From Cryptomeria japonica (lineage: Eukaryota; Streptophyta; Pinopsida; Cupressales; Cupressaceae), in contig NC_081408.1 of NCBI RefSeq assembly GCF_030272615.1, forward strand, positions 618,878,476-618,942,475: a stretch of DNA of 64,000 bases, in the 5' to 3' direction. How positions within the stretch are numbered: position 1 is the stretch's first letter; the number at the start of each line of letters is the position of its first letter. The position numbers and the translations under genes were made by a program. The notes under the pieces are model-generated. The model was not told where the DNA came from and did not search any database. It worked only from the letters and a program-made list of their open reading frames with translations. Shown one piece after another: positions 57,093 to 64,000 of this stretch.

Positions 57093-58939
57093 GAATCAAA
57101 ATCCATCTGAACATGTTGAAAACCCACCACCACCTCCTCATGAAGAGCCTTTTGAAGAAGAGGCACAACCAACCCCTCCCCCAATTCCTAGACATCCCTC
57201 AGGAACACAAGAAAACATATTAGGGAAAATTGAAAACAACAAAAAACAAATCGAGGAGTTGATAAATAGGCTGAAAGATCCTAATTCCACAACCTCTCAT
57301 AGGACAAGCCTTTCAGAGTCACTAGAATCTATTGTAACCCATGTAAGTTCAGTGAGTGGTCAAATTAATATGTGGTCTAAAAAAAGAGAAGAGCAAAAAT
57401 AATTTTATGCAAACAAGTTATCATATACTATAGTAAAGAAAAAGAAATAAACTAAGTTGACTTTGTACCAATCAACCCTTACAGCCTAAATGTAGGAGGT
57501 TCCCTATCCATTGGTGCCACCACGAAGGGATAAGGAATCACTTTTGGGATCGGTGGGGGATGGTTTTTGATCATCCGACATGTAATAATCATGATGTGCC
57601 TTAGTACTTTTTGAGGAAATTCTATTGTGAGTTTGTCCTCAATGAGATCCCTAACTATTTTGACAACCTAAATTTTCAAGGTGGGGGTGGGGGATCATCA
57701 CATGAAAGAGAAGGGGCACAATGTGACCCAAACCTAGCACTAAGACCCTTGGGTAGATCTATGGTGGAGCACGTGACTATTCCTTCCATTGTGAAGGACA
57801 ATGTCGAGGTGGATACCTTAGAGTCCATTAGCTCATTGACTTGGACCCTCATATAGTATGTCAAGCCTCTAGTACTTGTTGATATAGATGAATCTTATAG
57901 GCCTCAAGTTCTATCTCACTATTATCAATCATGTGGGCCCTTTTCACTTATCAACCTGATAGTAGTCAGCATGCACCTACACATCAGCCATATGATATAG
58001 AGAATATGGTCATGACAGAGTCTCTGTTGAGTGAGACATTCAACATTGATACCCAGGTAAATTTTTGTACCTTAATTTAATTTTGTTTATAATTTTTTTT
58101 TAAGTGTTATTATAACTAAATTAGTACAATGATTGTGATAAGAATGTAGGGTCAAAGTGTTTTTACTACCCATGACATTCCCCTAGCCATTTTTTACATG
58201 ACACCATCGAGTGATCGAGTAGGTTTCTAGTAAATAATCCAACATTTATATTGGAATAGTCAACATTAGATGAATGGTTTTCTCATAAGTCACTTTGGAT
58301 GTCAAATAGTTCGGTTTTGGAGCTTTGACATCGACACCTCGCAGTGAAGTTTATCGTGGCACTTACATCGAGGTAACCGTTATTCATTTCCGGTGTGGTA
58401 AAATAAGTTTAGTAGTTTTGATAATTGAATAATAGTTATTGTTTCATTTTTAGTTGTTGACATCAGATACTCCTCCTGATGCTCGAGCTATATTGGATCA
58501 TGGTGTTGCTGCAGCAATAGCAAGTTTAGAAGATTCGAAGAGGTATGAGACAAATTAGCACATTTCAATTGTTCTTTTAGTCATCTATATTAAAAATTGC
58601 AATGATACTTGTATGTAATTTAATTTCTATCATAATACTTGTTGTAGGGCCTTGTCACTCCTAAGCGTGATCGTCCCCCATTGTGGATGAACATAGTGAT
58701 TATATGTTTGCAGGAAGTAATTGTTTTATTATTTGTCATTCTACAATTCATTTTTTATATATATTATATATTGGTGTTTATAGTTTTGATTGTATCAGTT
58801 GGAGCTCTAGAGAAGTCTAGAAAGGAGGACTAGTGAGCACATTCGAAAGACGCCAGCATCACGTATATCTCCATCCGCTCGACAGTCGAAGGCAACTTGT
58901 GATCTATTTCCTATTGCTACTAGGAAATCAGTAGACTAG
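57093..58939 (+). pseudogene. Transposon accessory gene, copy 2 (spliced, broken)
   Basis: An intron 57003-57092 (GT-AG) precedes a Pro/Glu-rich exon (NPSEHVENPPPPPHEEPFEE), then a coiled-coil-like KIENNKKQIEELINRL and SLSESLESIVTHVS. After decayed sequence come RFPIHWC (near 57505), a DRWGMVFDHP-like stretch and LRKFYCEFVLNEIPNYFDN (from about 57600), matching LRKVYCEFVLNVRPNYFD of copy 1. Later small exons include a MTESLLSETFNIDTQ segment with a GT donor after it (about 58054). The last exon has RKTPASRISPSARQSK and ends in TAG at 58937-58939. Several stops and frameshifts are present. Same exon order as 10247-7650, inverted relative to it. Confidence 0.6.
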
Positions 58940-59649
58940 AGGCCTTTATTGTATGCCTGAATGACATTTTTGAGCATATGTTTTCTATTATGTATATGTG
59001 ACATTTTATTGCCATATGGCTTTTGGCAAGCTCATCTCATTATATTGGATATATATGCTATACTCTTATCGACATGAAACATTTTATGACTTTATGACTG
59101 TTTCGGTTAATGCAAATCATATTACAACTATTATCCAAAATCAAATATATAAATTTGATGATTGAAATTGAGTTTCTCTAATTGTAGAAACATTTTTGTA
59201 TGTGAAATATTATAATTCTATAGGTTTCTCTACAATTCTTATTATGTATTTATTAATTGAAATAAATTCTTGTTTGATAATTCAGCTTCATAACTTGGTA
59301 ACTAATAAATATATTTATTTTCATGCCTAGAATTTCTATTTTGTCGTAGTCCATGGAGACAAACAGTAGCAACAATATCCTAGTTACATTTTTAGTTTCA
59401 ATAACTAGTCTCTTCACTTTAGTTAGAGTTGATTTATTAGTGTTTGACTAAGTTAGAAAGTCTTATTTTTTACTAGTCTACATATATGCTTAAGAAAGAA
59501 ATTACTCTTTTAATTTGCTTTTTTCTTTTCTTTCGAGTACAAGCTAGATGTCAACTCTTACATTAAATCCAGACCCTATAAACTACTTTCAAAATTCAAA
59601 TAACTTATATTTATTACCATTCACACTAAAAACAAAATGATCACATCAT
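58940..59649. other. AT-rich spacer
   Basis: Between the accessory gene copy and the second satellite array. AT-rich, with no repeat or gene recognised. Confidence 0.5.
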
Positions 59650-62600
59650 ATTTACAAAAAAATTAAAATCACGATCGGGCGACTTAGCGACCGAAAGAAT
59701 GCCATACCTAGCGATAAAATAGCCTCGTAGATGCACTCGCATGATGGTCCATGCCCACGACGAGCAGAATAAAAGTGGCGCTTTGTTGCCACCTTTCACT
59801 GAATGCATTTGACGGTTTTTTATGTGACAAAAAGTCTCACCACAAGCAAATGGAATTGAGTTATCTGAAAGTGAGAAAGGTTTTTGTAGGTGCCCACAAC
59901 ATGACTTCATAGGTTTAAATGGATTATCCATACATGTCATAGGCTCTAAGATACATGACAAGAAAGTTTGAGAGTTTTCACACTTTGAGTGCTCAAGAGA
60001 AAATGTCGCTAGGGTGTGGCTTGGAATGATCAGGCGACTTGGGGAGAAAAACAAGGTTATACCTAGCATAAACACAGCTACTCAAATGCAATCACACTGA
60101 TGGTTTGTGCCCACAATGAGCATTACAAAAGTTGCAATATGTTGCCACCTTTCATTGAATGCATATGACAGTTTTTGATGCGATGGAAAAAGTCTACACA
60201 TGGGCAAATGGAATTGAGTTGGCCAAAAGTGAGAAAGGTTTTTGTGTTCATCCACTACATGACCCCATAGGTTCAGACAAATTGTCCACACATGCCATGG
60301 ACTCCGAGTTACGTGATGTGAAAGTTGAGCACTTACAGGAAAGCGTCGCTAAGGTGTGGCTCAAAATGATCGGGCAACTTGGGGAGAAAAACAAGGGCAT
60401 ACCTAGCATAAACTAGGCCACTCAAATGTGCTCACACTAATGGTTCATTGCCACAATGATCAAAATGAGGGTTGTGCTATTTTGCCACCTTGCACTAAAT
60501 GCATTTGACGATTCTTAGTGCGACAGAAAAAATCTCACCACAAGCAAATGAAATTGAGTTGTCTGAAAGTGGGAGAGGTTTTTGTATTTGTCCACCACAT
60601 GACTCCATAGGTTTAGACAGCTCATCCACATGTGCCACGAGCTTTGAGTTACGCTATGTCAAAGTTTGACAATTTTTCACACTTTGAGCACTCAAGGGAA
60701 AGCGTCACTAAGGTATGGCTTGGAATGATCGAGTGACTTAGGGAACAAACCAAGGGAATCCCTAGCATAAAATAGGCCACCCAGATGTGCTCACATTGAC
60801 AGTTCATTTCCATTATGAGCTGAACCAAAGTTATGCTATTTTGCCACCTTGCACTAAATGCATTTAACGATTTTTATGCAACAAAAAAAGTGTGACCACC
60901 AACAAATGGATTTGAGTTGGCCAAAAGAGGGAGAGGTTCTAGTAGTCATCCACCACATGAACCTGGAGGTTTAGATGGTTTATCCATACGTTCCACAGGC
61001 TCTGAGATATGCAATGTCAAAGTTTGACAGTTTTCACACTTTCAGTGCTCCAAGGAAAGCATCGCTAAGGTGTGGTTCGAAATGATCAACGACTTGGGGA
61101 GAAAACCAAGGGAATACATAGTGTAAACCCAACCACCTAGATGTACTTACACTAATGATTTGTTGCCATGACGAGCGAAATGAAAGTTATGCTATTTTGC
61201 CAACTTGCACTAAATGCATTGGACGGTTTTTAGTGTGATAGAAAAAGTGTGACCATAAGAAAATGAAATAGAGTTTTCCAAAAGAGGGAGAGGTTTTGTA
61301 TTCATCCACCACAAAATGCCATAGGTTTAGATGGTTTTTCCATATGTGCCATGAGCTCCGAGATACACAACACCAAAGTTTGACAATTTTCACACTTGAG
61401 CATTCAAAGGAAAGCTTCGCTAAGGTGTGGCTCGAAATGATTGGGCAAATTGGAGATAAAACCAAGGGAATACCTAGTGTAAAACCAATCACCCAGATGC
61501 ACTCACATTGATGATTAATTGCCATGACGAGAAGAATGAAAGTTATACTATCTTGCCACCTTGCACTAAATGTATTTGACGGTTTTTGATGCAATAGAAA
61601 AAGTGTGACCATAAGAAAATGAAATTGAGTTGTCTGAAAGAGAGAGAGGTCTTTGTAGTAATCCACCACATGACCCCGTAGGTTCAGATGGTTCATCCAT
61701 ACGTGCCATGGGCTCTGAGATACACGACGTCAAAGTTTGATGGTTTTCACACTTTGAGCGCTCAAGGGAAAGTGTCGCTAACGTGTGGCTCGAAATGAGT
61801 GGATGAATTGGGGAGTGAACCAAGGGAACACCTAGCATAATATCAGCCACACAAATGTGCTCACTTTGATGGTTCATTGCCACGATGAGCGGAATGAAAG
61901 TTATGTTATTTTACCACATTGCACTCAATGCATTTGACGGTTTTTGATGTGACAGAAAAAGTGTGACCACAAACAAATCAAATTGAGTTGTCCAAAAGAA
62001 GGAGAGGTTTTTGTAATCATCCACCACACAACCCCATATATTTAGATAGTTCATCCATATGTGCCATGAGTTCTGAGATACGCAATGTCAAAGTTTGACG
62101 GTTTTCACACTTTGAGCACTCAAGGGAAAGCGTCGCTAAGGTGTAGCTCCGAATGATCTGGTGACTTGGAGAGTGAACCAAGGGTATACCTAGTGTAAAC
62201 CCAACCACCTAGATGTGCTCATGCTGATGGTTCATTTCCACGATGAGAAGAAAAAAATTTATGCTATTTTGCCACCTTGCACTGAATGCATTTGATGGTT
62301 TTTGATGCAATAGAAAAAGTGTGACCACGAGCAAATTAAATAGAGTTGTCTGAAAGTGGGAGATAATTTTTTAGTCATCCACCACATGACCCCGAAGGTT
62401 TAGAAAATTTTTCCATACGTGCCATGGGCATTGAGATATGTGATGTCAAAGTTTGATAGTTTTCACACTTTGAGTACTCAAGGGAAAGTGTCGCTAAGGT
62501 GTGGCTTAGAATGATCGGGCGACTTGGGGAGTGAACCAAGGGAATAACTAGCATAAACCCAAGTACCTGGATGCACTCGCATTGATGGTCCATTTCCATG

Positions 62601-63065
62601 ATGAGTGGAATGAAAGTTATTTTATTTTGCCACCTTGCATTGAATGCATTTGATGGTTTTTTATGCGACAAAAAAAGTGTGACTGCGAGAAAATGAAATT
62701 GAGATGTCCGAAAGTGGGAGAGGTTTTTGTAATTGTCCACCACATGATCTTGTAGGTTCAGATGGTTCTTCCATACATTCCATGAGCTCCGAGATACATG
62801 ACGTTAAATTTTGATAGTTTTCACACTTTGAGCACTAAAGGGAAAGCGTAGCTAAGGTGTGGCTTGCAATGATCCGACGACTTGGGGAGAAAACCAAGGG
62901 AATACCTAGTGTAAGCTAGGCCATTTGGACACACTCGCACTGATGATTTATTACCATGATGAGTAGAACAAAAGTTGTGCTATTTTACCACCTTGCACTG
63001 AATGCATTTGACGGGTTTTGATGTGATAGAAAAAGTGTAACCACGAGAAAATAAAATTGAATTTA
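59650..63065. repeat. ~357-bp satellite array 2
   Basis: The phrase cctagcataaa and variants recur at 59707, 60062, 60402, 60761, 61117, 61473, 61831, 62189, 62548 and 62905 (periods 355, 340, 359, 356, 356, 358, 358, 359 and 357): about 9.5 units. Each holds the order seen in array 1: cctagc, ctcacactgatggtt, gccaccttgcactgaatgca, tttgacggtttttg, ccacatgaccccataggttca, a gtcaaagtttgacagttttcacac block and a tgaatga/tgaatgatcggg-like block. It is a diverged sister of 4493-7110. An LTR cuts it at about 63066. Confidence 0.93.
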
Positions 63066-63867
63066 TTGGAATCCAAGAACACTGAGAGGGGGGGCAGGTG
63101 AATTAGTGTTCTACCAGAATGATCAATTTTAAGCTTATTAAAACATGCATTCACCAACTGGTAAACCGATACATATAAGAATGAAAGAAGTAAAGCAATC
63201 AATAAGCCAATCACAAAAATGAATACCATAACACAAAGAGTTATATGTGGAAAAACTCAAAGACGAAAAACCACGATGCGATTTCTGACCCACAATATCA
63301 ATCCACTGGCCATATGAAGAGATATTAAAAAATATGGGGGCCTGCACTTGCAGGAAGGCTTACAACCTAGAGCGCACTGCTCATCACATAAAGAGTCTCA
63401 CTGACTACATAGAAATCCAGACTACAATCCAGAAGAATGAGTGAAGTGCAATGAGAGCATCTCCTATGCCTGAATACAGTTCTGGTTAAAGCTCTGTCTG
63501 TTCCAATCTGAAACCTTAAATCCTTACTGGAATAACCTCTTACATAATCAATATTCCTCACATTATAAATATCTATCTCTCACTCATATTACATTCTCCT
63601 ATATATCAAAAATGATCTAGTCAAATGACCTATATACCCTTACAATCCTTCATGCCTTATGTCAGCTTACATAGATAATTACAAAATGAATATACATATT
63701 GGCTCAATTACATAAATACATGAATATCAAAATCAATTGCCAATGTCGGCCTCCTATACCGGTATCCTGAATGTGAACCATGCTGGCCTGCAATGCCGAT
63801 AACCAAAGAATTCCTTCCAACTAGTGAAGATACCTATTGGTGCTGGTGCTGGTGTCGGTGAAGTGTT
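63066..63867 (-). repeat. LTR fragment related to the 12205-29456 element
   Basis: It begins ttggaatccaagaacactgagag, like the LTRs at 12205 and 27233. Arms agaacactga (63076-63085) and ttagtgttct (63103-63112) surround the G tract. It carries the gaaaaaccacgatg and aggaaggcttacaacctagagc blocks. It is interrupted by another LTR at 63868, so its far end is not visible. Confidence 0.75.
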
Positions 63868-64000
63868 TGTTGGTAAACAACCAAACCAAAACATGAAAGA
63901 TAGAACTATTGAACAAAAAGAACCACTGAGAGGGGGGTGAATCAGTGGTTCCTAAACTCTTTTCTATTTTAAAGCAACTTTAGAATACTGATTTTTATCT
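63868..64000 (-). repeat. Start of a further LTR, cut by window end
   Basis: It starts tgttggtaaacaacc. It has perfect 10-bp arms gaaccactga (63920-63929) and tcagtggttc (63942-63951) around gaggggggtgaa, the end hairpin seen in the other Copia-type LTRs. Confidence 0.7.

Noticed and set aside
1-64000. Ordinary host genes, tRNA or rRNA genes
   Set aside because: I looked for multi-exon host-like proteins and tRNA boxes outside the mobile elements and saw none I could support. PBS sites account for the tRNA-like complements.

Overview
The window looks like intergenic DNA from a very large, transposon-swollen plant nuclear genome. A gymnosperm such as a conifer is my best guess, from the Sirevirus-like Copia elements, the long G-tracts in the LTRs, the very large non-autonomous LTR elements and the absence of any ordinary host gene. 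That attribution is an inference, not a match. I see no rRNA, tRNA, CRISPR array or intact single-copy host gene. Almost everything is nested mobile DNA, and most coding regions carry stops or frameshifts.

Layout. 1-300 is CT-rich simple sequence. About 302-10672 is best read as one decayed DNA transposon. It has a plus-strand DDE-like transposase pseudogene (879-3813), a convergent minus-strand accessory gene (7650-10247), a 359-bp satellite array between them (4493-7110), and GTACGTG-type subterminal repeats at both ends, including an exact 29-bp x5 ladder at the right. A second copy of the accessory gene (57093-58939), again followed by a related ~357-bp satellite array (59650-63065), lies near the other end of the window.

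10673-30896 is a minus-strand Copia element split by a stack of younger insertions: a non-autonomous LTR element (12205-29456, TSD CTTAG), which holds a plus-strand Ty3/Gypsy chromovirus-like element (15978-24918) and a solo LTR (27878-29091, TSD CATGT). 30897-32605 is a truncated copy of a LARD-type element. 32607-44067 is an old plus-strand Copia element, split by a full-length minus-strand Copia element (33016-39720, TSD AGTTA) and a 2.85-kb putative solo LTR (40147-42997, TSD TGTTA). 44068-56748 is a 12.7-kb LARD-type element with no pol. It has a 942-codon proline/glutamine-rich sense ORF and a long antisense ORF with a plant mobile domain (PMD). 63066-64000 holds the beginnings of two more LTRs.

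The strongest unusual signals are: (1) the two-gene transposon that carries its own satellite between convergent genes, seen twice; (2) a G-tract-loop hairpin just inside one end of nine different LTRs, in which the stem sequence changes but pairing is largely kept; (3) an antisense PMD gene inside a pol-less LTR element; (4) a TGCGCYTGTGT motif cluster at both internal ends of that element, with a 15-bp perfect hairpin at one end; (5) hidden 76-bp, 47-bp, 32-bp and 29-bp tandem periodicities. Boundaries, TSDs and motif positions were read by eye. Percent identities and family names need alignment and database searches that I could not run.
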